Shown: positions 1 to 6,208, counted from the stretch's first letter. The stretch: 10,689 bases of DNA from Actinomycetales bacterium (GCA_024641895.1 JAHECE010000082.1:1-10689); one strand, 5' to 3'. Numbers and translations are program-made. The notes: generated by a model not told the origin, from the letters alone.

Positions 1-53
1 AGAAGGGTCAGGGAGAGGGCCACGACGGCGAGATGAAAGCCTGTTCCGCGCAC
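1..53 (-). CDS. Possible N-terminus of a secreted or membrane protein, running off the window
   Basis: On the minus strand a GTG at 53-51 opens a frame that stays open to the window edge and reads VRGTGFHLAVVALSLTL. It has a short basic start followed by a hydrophobic run, as in a signal peptide or first membrane helix. A TACCGT hexamer lies six bases upstream of the GTG and could be a -10 box for a leaderless transcript; I see no good Shine-Dalgarno sequence. Only 17 codons are visible, so the product cannot be named and the call may be chance. The stretch 54-293 between this start and the next minus-strand gene shows no convincing coding frame. Confidence 0.22.
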   Translation of the reverse strand, partial: MRGTGFHLAVVALSLTL

Positions 54-293
54 GACTCAACGGTACGCCGGGCCGGCCCCTGGTTGAGCGCCGCGCCGGG
101 GGGAGATCGGGGCACCTTCTCCTTTGGGCGCCGCTCGTGCCTCCGCGAGACGATGCCGGTAGCCGTTCACTCCGACCTTGTCCCACGAGCCCCAGGCCCG
201 GCGGTCGGCGGTTTCGACTTGACCAGTGCGTCGCCGGCGGTGCTTGCCGCCACGCCTGTGGTGGCTCCCGCCGAGCCGGACATCGCCGGTTCG

Positions 294-920
294 CTACGAG
301 GCAGCAGGGGCGCGCAGGTGGTAGAGGTGAGGCGGAACTTGGCCAATACCAACGGTAATTGTTTCCCCGAGGGCCTTCTCAACGACATGTTGTAGCGCGG
401 TGAGCCGCTCGCTGTCCTGAGGCAGTCTTCCCTGTAGCACGAAAAGGCGTTGGCTGCTGTCGAACGTGAAATAGCACGATCCGTTGCCGGTGGCTCCTGG
501 TCTCTGAACCGGCATGCCACTATTCCCGACCAGTGCGAGAAAATCCCCGTACGAGTAGGGGATGTCCCATGCTCGACAGACCACGGAAGCGAGCATCTCA
601 CCGTGTGTGATGTGCGGGTATTCCCTGTTCAGGTCGCCGCTCATTCGCTTCACTCGTACAGCCGGGGAGACGAACGTGAGCAGGTCGCTGGGCTCAGCGT
701 CCTCGATCTGAGGGCCGTCGTCCTCGAATCCCATCACTGCTACCCGGCCGGATATGATCCCTCGCCGGACTTCCTCGGGGATGAAATGCCAGTCAGGGTT
801 TTCTGCGGTGCGAAGCAGCCGCTCGGGCAGGGCCGGCCCGAGGGAGAACACTACGTCGTCAATTGTTGGCAGGAGTTCTGGCGAACTACTCGATGCCGGT
901 CCGTCGGTCCCTGACGTCAT
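294..920 (-). CDS. Hypothetical protein, 208 residues, no recognised family
   Basis: The product is a soluble-looking, acidic-to-neutral protein without a signal peptide or membrane segment. It begins MTSGTDGPASSSSPELLP, has a segment rich in Glu and Asp (GFEDDGPQIEDAEPSD, about residues 65-80), and a C-terminal half with PYSYGDFLALVGNSGMP and CYFTFDSSQRLFVLQGRLP. I do not recognise a fold or catalytic motif. I place the start at ATG 920-918 because it forms an ATGA overlap with the stop of the ORF at 917-1243, which suggests translational coupling; an ATG at 938-936 in the same frame is an alternative. Neither has a clear Shine-Dalgarno sequence. Many codons end in A or T (for example GGG GAA ACA ATT ACC GTT GGT ATT), unlike the strongly GC3-biased prp genes, which suggests an accessory or acquired gene. 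With its partner it could be a toxin/immunity-type pair, but this is only a guess from size and context. Confidence 0.6.
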   Translation of the reverse strand: MTSGTDGPASSSSPELLPTIDDVVFSLGPALPERLLRTAENPDWHFIPEEVRRGIISGRVAVMGFEDDGPQIEDAEPSDLLTFVSPAVRVKRMSGDLNREYPHITHGEMLASVVCRAWDIPYSYGDFLALVGNSGMPVQRPGATGNGSCYFTFDSSQRLFVLQGRLPQDSERLTALQHVVEKALGETITVGIGQVPPHLYHLRAPAAS

Positions 921-1243
921 GGGCGTGGTGATCGGCATCGTCGAGGACGCAGCGCACTCCGTGTCGGCTCCATCGGGGTGTCTTCCTGCCGTGTCTGCGA
1001 GCTGACGTCCACCTGGGTGCCAGGAAGGTTCTGCAAGCCCGGTCCCAGCTTGATGACGGCGCGCAGGGAGTTGGTGGGCTCGAACGCCACGACCGCGTGG
1101 ATCGCGCTGTCGCTGGAGGCGTCGCCCTGAGCGAGCGAGTCGAACACGGCGACCGAGCCGGCCCTGTGCGCGCGCCAGAGATCGAGGTCGGCGTCGCGGT
1201 TGTGCTCGAACCCCTGCCTCGACACGTTCGGCCTGGCGACCAT
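917..1243 (-). CDS. Hypothetical protein, 108 residues, possibly the tail of a broken gene
   Basis: The frame begins MVARPNVSRQGFEHNRDAD and continues with LWRAHRAGSVAVFDSLAQGD and AVVAFEPTNSLRAVIKLGPG; I do not recognise the family. Third codon positions are almost all G or C from the start to about residue 85, supporting real coding there. The last 15 or so codons (rich in CGA, CCA, TCA) lose this bias, so the true gene may have ended differently. The stop TGA at 919-917 overlaps the ATG of the downstream gene. The start has no visible ribosome binding site, and the same GC3-biased frame continues upstream through a TAG at 1255-1253 to an ATG at 1378-1376. The ORF may therefore be the distal part of a gene split by a nonsense mutation or small indels. 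Confidence 0.4.
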   Translation of the reverse strand: MVARPNVSRQGFEHNRDADLDLWRAHRAGSVAVFDSLAQGDASSDSAIHAVVAFEPTNSLRAVIKLGPGLQNLPGTQVDVSSQTRQEDTPMEPTRSALRPRRCRSPRP

Positions 1244-1449
1244 GGAAGTAGTCTACGGTGACGCGGATCTGAGGCGGACGGCGCTGAACCGGGCCACGCC
1301 CCCCTGGAGCGCGGTGGCGGTGACGGCGTCGTCGGCGGCGCGGCCTGGGTATCGGACCCGACCGCGGCACTTCGACATGAGGTGCGTCGGGGCCGTCGGC
1401 CTCGGCTTGGATCGCGTGGCGCGCTTCGGTGGGACTGGGTGGCGCTGGC

Positions 1450-1455
1450 TAGGCT
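1450..1455 (+). promoter_or_regulatory. Candidate -10 box (TAGGCT) for a leaderless hydrolase mRNA
   Basis: TAGGCT fits the actinobacterial TANNNT -10 pattern and ends seven bases before the GTG at 1463, the spacing expected if transcription starts at or next to the start codon. No convincing -35 is seen; TTCGGT at 1425-1430 lies 19 bases upstream. No Shine-Dalgarno sequence precedes this GTG, which agrees with leaderless translation but does not prove it. Confidence 0.3.
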
Positions 1456-1462
1456 GGCTCGG

Positions 1463-2293
1463 GTGCGTACGGTGGCCGGTGCTGGGGGCACGAGGGCGGT
1501 GCGCCTGCGGACGGGCATCACGATGTCCTTCGAGAACTGGGGCCGGCCAGGCGCGCCTGTTGTGGTCCTGCTACACCCGTGGCTGGAGTCCGCTGACGCC
1601 TTCAGTCTCATGCGTCCGACTCTGGCGACGAAGGTGCGGGCCTTCGTCCCGGACGCGCGTGGTCACGGAGCCTCTGGAAAGCCGCGAGATGGCTACGACC
1701 TGCCGAGTCTGGCCGCCGACGTCGTGGCCTTCCTCGATGCACTGTCGATCGACTCGGCTCTCCTTGTCGGCGCCTCCAGCGGCGGCTATGTGGCCCAGGA
1801 GGTCGCGTCGTCGCATCCCGAGCGGATCACGGGGCTCGTGCTCGCTGGGGCGCCCCGCTCGCTGCACGGCCGCACCCCTCCCTTCGCCCAGGAGATCGCA
1901 AACCTGGGCGACCCGATCGACGTCGCATGGGTCAAGGCCTTGGTCAGCGGGTTCGCCGTCGCAGGTGCTGTGGCCGACGACTTCCTCAGCGCGCGCACGC
2001 AAGACGCTCTTGCGGTCCCGCCCGACATCTGGCGGGAGAGCCTGGCCGGCCTGACGAGTTCACCGACACCTGATTCGGACCGCATCTGCGCCCCGACCCT
2101 GGTCGTCAGTGGGGCGCACGACTCCCTCTTGGGACGCGCTGAGGCACAGGCGCTTGTGAGCTCGATCAGGGGCGCGCGCTGGACTGAGTACGCAGATGCC
2201 GGGCACGTCATCCACTGGGAGCAGCCAGCGCGGCTTGCGACGGACATCCTCCAGTTCGCCGCGGGCACCAAGAGCTCGCCCCATTTGGCGTGA
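1463..2293 (+). CDS. Alpha/beta-fold hydrolase
   Basis: This is a cytosolic alpha/beta hydrolase of about 276 residues, the usual length for the family; no signal peptide is seen. Numbered from GTG 1463, the oxyanion-loop motif VVLLHPW is near residue 38, the conserved PDARGHGASGKP follows near 63-74, and the nucleophile elbow GASSGG places the catalytic Ser at 105. The acid is Asp220 in SGAHDSLLG and the catalytic base is His248 in YADAGHVIHWEQP. All triad residues are present, so the enzyme should be active; the substrate (ester, lactone, epoxide or other) cannot be told. The start is uncertain: GTG 1463 sits just downstream of a TANNNT box, GTG 1499 gives the compact VRLRTGITMSFENWG start often seen in this family, and ATG 1523 is also in frame. 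It is monocistronic and faces the convergent DUF3105 gene across a degenerate stretch. Confidence 0.88.
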   Translation: MRTVAGAGGTRAVRLRTGITMSFENWGRPGAPVVVLLHPWLESADAFSLMRPTLATKVRAFVPDARGHGASGKPRDGYDLPSLAADVVAFLDALSIDSALLVGASSGGYVAQEVASSHPERITGLVLAGAPRSLHGRTPPFAQEIANLGDPIDVAWVKALVSGFAVAGAVADDFLSARTQDALAVPPDIWRESLAGLTSSPTPDSDRICAPTLVVSGAHDSLLGRAEAQALVSSIRGARWTEYADAGHVIHWEQPARLATDILQFAAGTKSSPHLA

Positions 2294-2736
2294 ACAGGCG
2301 TGGGTGCGGCGAGGGCCTCGCATCGTCGATCAGCCGCTCGATCATACGCGGCCTGCCGTTCCGCGCACCCGCCGCGGCCCCTGCCTGAACGGGTCGGTGG
2401 CAAGTGGGGCCGGATGGTCCCGGCTTGTCCGTGTGAGCCTTGCTTCACGATCACATCGGGTGCGCCGCGGATGACGATCCCGACCCGGCTCGTTCTCGAG
2501 GTGCTGTTGAGGGATCCGGCCGGCGAGGTGTACGGGCTCGAGATCGGGCAGAGCCGACTATCCCCGTCGCACCGGCCTGCGAGCCGTGCGGGCGCGTTCA
2601 TGGGGCGTGCTTCAGCGGGGGTGGGCGGCCCCTCGCAGAGGGCGCGCTCCGGGGCATGCTGCCTGCTGGAACCCGTCGGCGCGAGGTCTTCCCTCGACGC
2701 CTTCAGAAGACGGCGCGTGCTTGCTGGAGGGGGCCC
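2294..2736. other. Gene-free stretch between convergent genes
   Basis: The open frames here are arginine- and proline-rich shadows that change without any start signal. The only protein-like patch is a PadR-type N-terminus at 2471-2560, annotated separately. I see no tRNA, no strong terminator with a T-run, and no tandem repeat. Confidence 0.5.
2471..2560 (+). pseudogene. N-terminal fragment of a PadR-family transcriptional regulator
   Basis: An ATG at 2471 opens MTIPTRLVLEVLLRDPAGEV followed directly by YGLEIGQ. This closely matches the first helix and turn of PadR-type winged-helix regulators, whose N-termini typically read like 'IPTLAVLRALLADP..EHYGLEL'. In the family the next segment is the recognition helix (LPSGT-hP-LARLE); here the sequence continues SRLSPSHRPASRAG and then loses any resemblance, so most of the DNA-binding helix and all of the dimerisation region are missing. 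No ribosome binding site precedes the ATG. It is best read as a remnant of a deleted regulator. The family assignment is from pattern memory over about 27 residues. Confidence 0.45.
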
Positions 2737-3393
2737 TCAGGTGGGGTTGCCGGTGCCGTCTACGCATGGGGCGCCGGGTTCGGGGGTCTGCTCGCCCTGG
2801 ACGTACTTGTCCAGGAAGACGGCGGCGCGGGGGTCGTTGGCGTCGTCGAGCTCGAGCTGGATGCCCCAGGCGGTGAGCACGACGGGTGAGGCGAGGTCGG
2901 GGAAGGGGCTGAGGAGGGTGTAGGCGCGGCCGTCGAGGAGGCCTACGAGGGTGGCCACCTGGTCGGCGGGCAGGTCGGGTCGGTAGGTGACCCAGACGGC
3001 GCCGTGCTCGAGGGAGTGCACGGCGTTCGCCGAGGCGACGGGTTCGGTGTAGATGCCGCAGTTCTGCCAGGTGGGGTCGTGGTCCCCGCCGAGAGGTGGC
3101 AGGAGTGTGCCTCCGGGCTCGGCGGTGGGCTCGGGCAGGGGGACGTGCTCGGCGGAGAGGTCGGCGACTTCCTCGACGCCGGCGATGGGTGCTGCGGCGG
3201 CTGCCTCGGCGTCGGCTCGCTTGCGGGTCTCGCCGATGATGACGACGGCGGCCGTGGAGGCGAGTGCCAGGACCACGACCGCGACGGCGCCGATCGTCAG
3301 GAGCCTGGTTCGTCGTTCCTTGCTCTGCTGCGCGGCCCGCAGTGCGGCGACCTTCTCCGCGCGTTCCTGGCTGTTCTGCTTGTGGTCGCTCAT
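2737..3393 (-). CDS. DUF3105 family membrane-anchored protein
   Basis: The 218-residue product has a charged cytosolic N-terminus (SDHKQNSQERAEKVAALRAA, residues 2-21), one membrane-spanning helix at about 31-53 (LLTIGAVAVVVLALASTAAV), then an outward-facing domain. That domain has the DUF3105 hallmarks: HVPLPEP near 83-89, a GGDHDPTWQNCGIY segment with Cys112, and AVHSLEHGAVWVTYRP with His126 and His130. A second cysteine, Cys210, lies near the C-terminus, so an extracytoplasmic disulfide with Cys112 is possible. The family's biochemical role is not established. The start is well supported by GGAGG five bases before the ATG. The gene stands alone and converges with the alpha/beta hydrolase. 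Codon use is strongly GC3-biased, as expected of a resident gene. Confidence 0.88.
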   Translation of the reverse strand: MSDHKQNSQERAEKVAALRAAQQSKERRTRLLTIGAVAVVVLALASTAAVVIIGETRKRADAEAAAAAPIAGVEEVADLSAEHVPLPEPTAEPGGTLLPPLGGDHDPTWQNCGIYTEPVASANAVHSLEHGAVWVTYRPDLPADQVATLVGLLDGRAYTLLSPFPDLASPVVLTAWGIQLELDDANDPRAAVFLDKYVQGEQTPEPGAPCVDGTGNPT

Positions 3394-3773
3394 GGTGTCC
3401 TCCGTCTTGTTGGCGGGCCCGGGCTGTCGTGGGAGCGACGCGGGGGGGCAGGTGAGGCGGTGCGCCCCCAGTCAGGAGGCATCGGCCAAGAGGCGAGTGC
3501 GGGGCTCTGCCCGGTCGGCTTCCTTTGGGAGGACATCATGGTGCAGCGTTTAGGTCTTGACGGGAGCCTCGGGTCCACCTCGCTCCTAGGGAGCATTGCC
3601 CGCGACGTCCCCTCAGGGATTGCCCTCCTTGGGGGCGCGGCAATTGTCGGAGGCTCGACTGCCTGCGCGCTGGAAGGGGGCATCAGCGCGGGAAGCGCTG
3701 ACGCATACGTCTTGCGAGTCGACTGATCCCACCTGTCGGCCGATGCGCGCCAGTGGACGATGCAAGGGGATCG
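3394..3773. other. Stretch with no well-supported gene beside a truncated IS element
   Basis: Between the DUF3105 start and the end of the broken IS630 transposase I see only one weak candidate, the small ORF at 3538-3726. A perfect 7-bp stem, TCAGCGC with GCGCTGA around the loop GGGAA, lies at 3683-3701; it has no T-run and its role is unclear. Confidence 0.45.
3538..3726 (+). CDS. Possible small protein, 62 residues
   Basis: An ATG at 3538 is preceded by TTTGGGAGGACATC, a strong Shine-Dalgarno (GGGAGG) at good spacing. The product begins MVQRLGLDGSLGSTSLLG and contains a Gly/Ala-rich, mildly hydrophobic centre (GIALLGGAAIVGGSTACALE) that could form a short membrane or amphipathic helix. 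Codon third positions are only moderately GC-rich. I know no homologue. It ends about 50 bases from the break point of the truncated IS630 transposase, so the ribosome site might be left over from a gene disrupted there. The ribosome site is the main reason to list it. Confidence 0.28.
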   Translation: MVQRLGLDGSLGSTSLLGSIARDVPSGIALLGGAAIVGGSTACALEGGISAGSADAYVLRVD

Positions 3774-4397
3774 TCATCGCCGGGCGCGCTTCTCGTGCAT
3801 GCCAGGCATCATCGGTAGCGCCGGCTGGGACCGGGCCAGGGCCTGGACCTGGGAGTTCTCGTCCACGCAGAGCACCAGGGTCGCTTCGGGCGGGTTGAGG
3901 TAGAGGCCGACGACGGCGTAGACCTTCTCCACGAACAGCGGATCGCTGGACAGCTTGAACCCGTCGGTGCGGTGCGGCCGCAACTCGAACGTGCGCCAGA
4001 TCCGCCCGATCGTCGACTTCGACAGCCCGGAGCGTTCGGCCATCTTCGCCCTCGACCATTGGGTGGCGTTCTTCGGCGTCTCCTCCGGAGTCGCCAACAC
4101 CACCGTCTCGACCTGGTCGATGGTGACCGAGGGCGGCCGCTCCGGCCGCGGCTCGTCCGCGAGCCCGTCCAGGCGGTGCTCGACGAACCGTGCCCGCCAC
4201 TTGCCCACCGTCGCTGCCGTGTACCCCAACTCGACAGCGACCGCCGAGTTGTCCGCGCCCTGCGCGCACGCCAGCACGAGCTTCGAGCGCAACGCCAACG
4301 CCTGGGCCGACTTCGCCGGGCGCGACCAGCGCACCAACTGCTCCCGCTCCTGCTCCGAGAGCACCAAGTCGACCTTCGGACGCCCCGGTCTCGCCAT
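3774..4397 (-). pseudogene. IS630-family transposase, C-terminally truncated
   Basis: The reading frame starts MARPGRPKVDLVLSEQEREQ, typical of IS630-type transposases (ATG at 4397; an in-frame ATG at 4421 is less family-like). It carries a helix-turn-helix region around residues 35-75 (ACAQGADNSAVAVELGYT then VGKWRARF), a second winged-helix-like part with WSRAKMAERSGLSKSTIGRI near 114-133, and the start of the catalytic core with LVLCVDENSQVQALARSQP. Asp179 is the first metal-binding acid of the DDE/DDD triad. The family consensus continues after PMMPGM-EKR for over a hundred residues; here the frame leaves it after HEKRARR and stops at residue 207. The second Asp and the third acidic residue are missing, so the protein cannot transpose by itself. 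The break lies near 3780. Confidence 0.85.
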
Positions 4398-4442
4398 ACC
4401 CCAGCCGACGACATATGGCACGAACTACTGGCCCAGGACACT
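3774..4442 (-). mobile_element. Truncated IS630-family insertion element
   Basis: The element consists of the transposase remnant and its upstream sequence. On the minus strand, GTGTCCTGGGCCAGTAGTTC followed by GTGCCATATG lies just before the gene, next to a TA at 4442-4443; IS630-type elements insert at TA, so this is the likely intact end. The other end has been lost with the C-terminal third of the gene, and no second terminal inverted repeat can be paired inside the window. The outer boundary is inferred, not proven. Confidence 0.55.
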
Positions 4443-4509
4443 AGTTGCTTTGGCGCATACCGCTACGGGGGGCCGGGGCACGGGCTTGCACGCTCGCTGG
4501 TTGAACGAT

Positions 4510-4944
4510 TCAGGAGGCGAGAATCCGCTCGAGGCGGACGAAGTCCTGGGCGAGGATGCGCCCCATCACCGGGGGCGGCACGATCCCGAGTAGGCGGAGC
4601 CAGCCGGCGAGGTTTCCCTCGTAGCGCGCATGAACGACGGTCCCCTCGTTGCCGTCGGGCATGCAGACGTATTCCACGCGGGCGTTCCATGGCGAAGACG
4701 ATTCCCAGACGACGCGTCTGGGCGGCTCGTGCACGACCAGCTCGTCGGTGAACCGGAAACGGAAGGGACCGATGCGGTCCATCGCCGCCCAGCGCGACCC
4801 GACCGCAGGCACTCCCTGCCCCAGCGGACGGCGCACGACCACGGCGGGCGCGAAGGCCGGCCACCGGACGGGGTCCTCGAGATGAGCGAACACGGACTCG
4901 ACGGGATGGCTGAGTCGGGCGTCAATCTCAACCCAGCGCCACAT
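4510..4944 (-). CDS. SRPBCC (polyketide cyclase/START-like) family protein
   Basis: The 144-residue product has the SRPBCC helix-grip layout. The first strand and helix are WRWVEIDARLSHPVESVFAH with LEDPVRWPAFAP. The segment GSRWAAMDRIGPFRFRFTDE leads into VVHEPPRRVVWES, then VEYVCMPDGNEGTVVHARYE and a C-terminal amphipathic helix (VMGRILAQDFVRLERILAS). Members bind hydrophobic ligands in a central cavity; the ligand here is unknown and no catalytic residue can be assigned. The ATG at 4944 is chosen because homologous-looking sequence begins at MWRWVEI; the longer frame upstream to 5229 is low-complexity and overlaps the divergent DUF2269 gene. No strong ribosome site is visible. It is divergent from the DUF2269 gene with a 121-bp gap, which must hold both promoters. 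Confidence 0.82.
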   Translation of the reverse strand: MWRWVEIDARLSHPVESVFAHLEDPVRWPAFAPAVVVRRPLGQGVPAVGSRWAAMDRIGPFRFRFTDELVVHEPPRRVVWESSSPWNARVEYVCMPDGNEGTVVHARYEGNLAGWLRLLGIVPPPVMGRILAQDFVRLERILAS

Positions 4945-5065
4945 TTCGATCGGCCCATCGCTGTCGACGACCCCCGCTGGAAACACACTCTTGCGCTGAG
5001 GCGCTTCTACGTCAAGGCTGGTGTGGGGACCAGCGACCGCCCACGAACAGTGACGAAAGGTCCTG

Positions 5066-5518
5066 ATGTACACGTTCCTGCTGTTTCTGCACATTGTCAG
5101 CGCCGCCGTCTGGGTGGGTGGCGCGGTGTCCGTCCAGCTCCTCGCGATCCGCGTGGGGCGGTCCCCGGACGCTGCCGAACTGCCGCGGATGGCTCGACAC
5201 TTCGAGTTCCTGGGCACGACCGCCTTCATGCCGGCCTCGGTTCTGCTCCTCGTGACAGGTCTGGTGATGACTGTCCAGGCGTGGAGCTTTGAGCAGGCCT
5301 GGATCCTTGTCGCCCTGATTCTGTGGCTCCTGTCGGCGACGGCGGGGGCCTTCTACCTCGGTCCGCGAGCCAAGCGGGCCGCACGCCTCTTCGAGGACGA
5401 GGGGCCCGGTTCACCAACCGCCCGCGCTCTCATCTCGCGCATGTTCGTCGTCTCCCGCGTCGAGCTCGTCAGCTTCTTGGTGATCATCGCTCTGATGGTC
5501 TTCAAGCCCGGCCCATAG
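5066..5518 (+). CDS. DUF2269 family integral membrane protein
   Basis: The 150-residue protein has four predicted membrane helices: about residues 3-27 (FLLFLHIVSAAVWVGGAVSV), 49-71 (GTTAFMPASVLLLVTGLVMT), 78-99 (AWILVALILWLLSATAGAFY) and 127-147 (SRVELVSFLVIIALMVF). The opening motif HIVSAAVWVGG, with a histidine inside the first helix, is typical of DUF2269 and of CopD-like membrane proteins. Such histidines can bind heme or metal in related folds, but no function is established for this family. The start ATG is preceded by GAAAGG seven bases upstream. It may share regulatory DNA with the divergent SRPBCC gene. The gene is full length for the family. Confidence 0.82.
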   Translation: MYTFLLFLHIVSAAVWVGGAVSVQLLAIRVGRSPDAAELPRMARHFEFLGTTAFMPASVLLLVTGLVMTVQAWSFEQAWILVALILWLLSATAGAFYLGPRAKRAARLFEDEGPGSPTARALISRMFVVSRVELVSFLVIIALMVFKPGP

Positions 5519-5558
5519 CGCCGGGAGACCGATCCGCGCAGAGTTCGGGTCGCCCCCC

Positions 5559-5672
5559 ACGTGGGGAACTCCCGGAGCCCGCGTGGCAAGACTCGAGGGC
5601 CACCAGCACGTCGCAGACCAGACCGACCCCCGCATGTTCGCCGCGGTCGTCCTCGACTTCATCCTCGGATAG
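5559..5672 (+). pseudogene. C-terminal remnant of an alpha/beta hydrolase
   Basis: In one frame the DNA reads TWGTPGARVARLEGHQHVAD followed by QTDPRMFAAVVLDFILG and a TAG at 5670-5672. This is the usual last segment of alpha/beta hydrolases: the strand leading to the catalytic histidine (LEGHQHVA, where the His of QHVA fits the triad base), then 'DP..FA..VLDFL'. The nucleophile and acid regions are missing, and the frame begins only about 40 bases after the DUF2269 stop, so this is a fragment left by a deletion. It is a different sequence from the intact hydrolase at 1463-2293, whose tail reads YADAGHVIHWEQPARLATDI. Confidence 0.5.
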
Positions 5673-5976
5673 GAGCTGTGCGCGAAGCGTTGAGCCGGTG
5701 GCTGGCCGGGGTGACGATGGCATGGTGGGATCGCGCATACCTGCGAAAACGGTGCCCCGACCAGCCGTAATGGGCTTCTCAACTGCCTGGGGAAGCACCG
5801 GAGCGCAGCTACCCCCTTGACCATCGGGCGGCGCGCCACCGGATGGCAGCGGCAGGGACGCTGGCGGTGGCCGCAGCGAAGCGGCCTGACGTCGGCGTGA
5901 CGAAGGAGGCACTCGTGGAACTTGAACCCCACTGGGTTGTTTGGAGGCTCCTGACCTTGGAAACGAGGATGGGGTC

Positions 5977-6039
5977 ATGGGAAACGAAGGCGCACCTGTG
6001 CGGCCGACGACGCGTGGGTTTTCACCGGAGGAGAAGGCC
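5977..6039 (+). pseudogene. N-terminal remnant resembling an IS3-family OrfA
   Basis: After AGGATGGGGTC, an acceptable ribosome site, an ATG at 5977 opens MGNEGAPVRPTTRGFSPEEK and then Ala. The pattern 'R.FSPEEKA' preceded by a short basic lead is characteristic of the start of IS3-family OrfA proteins, where it leads into the first helix (typically 'RAVRLV'). Here the resemblance stops after 21 residues and the frame runs on into integrase-like sequence. The match is short, so the family call is tentative. Confidence 0.3.
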
Positions 6040-6042
6040 ATC

Positions 6043-6134
6043 GGCCACGCCACCCCCGGAATCGCCATGCGCTACAGCAATCCTCCGACGAGCGCGACAA
6101 GACCCTCGCTCGGTCACTCCGGAATCGGCCCTGA
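6043..6134 (+). pseudogene. C-terminal remnant of a tyrosine recombinase (phage-type integrase), frameshifted
   Basis: The segment GHATPGIAMRY (6043-6075) matches the end of tyrosine recombinases, where 'LGHASP..A.RY' carries the second-last conserved His and the catalytic Tyr. From 6075 the family-like sequence continues in another frame as QQSSDERDKTLARSLRNRP with a TGA at 6132-6134, as in the 'RYQH(S/A)..ERD.A(I/L)A' tails of integrases. One base appears to be missing around 6073-6077. The upstream catalytic Arg and HxxR motifs are absent. It is fused in frame behind an IS3-like N-terminus, so this is a junction of two decayed mobile genes. Confidence 0.48.
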
Positions 6135-6208
6135 TATTCCGTCCGACTGAATTATCCCGACACCCCCGAGCGGCGGATCCGGGCTAAGAGGGGTGGAGCG
6201 AGGGGCGC

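Noticed and set aside
33..395. 120-codon plus-strand frame at the left end
   Set aside because: It overlaps the 3' end of the minus-strand unknown gene, has no ribosome site and shows no recognisable domain.
2300..2923. Long plus-strand open frame crossing into the DUF3105 gene
   Set aside because: Only the PadR-like piece at 2471-2560 looks like protein. The rest is Arg/Gly/Pro-rich shadow sequence and overlaps a well-supported minus-strand gene.
3004..3726. 240-codon plus-strand open frame
   Set aside because: Its first two thirds are antisense to the DUF3105 gene, with shadow composition. Only the last 62 codons have an independent ribosome site.
5843..6187. 114-codon plus-strand frame starting MAAAGTLAVAAAKRPDVG
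   Set aside because: The start is mildly protein-like, but there is no ribosome site. The frame turns into Arg/Pro-rich sequence and overlaps the better-supported transposase/integrase remnants in another frame.
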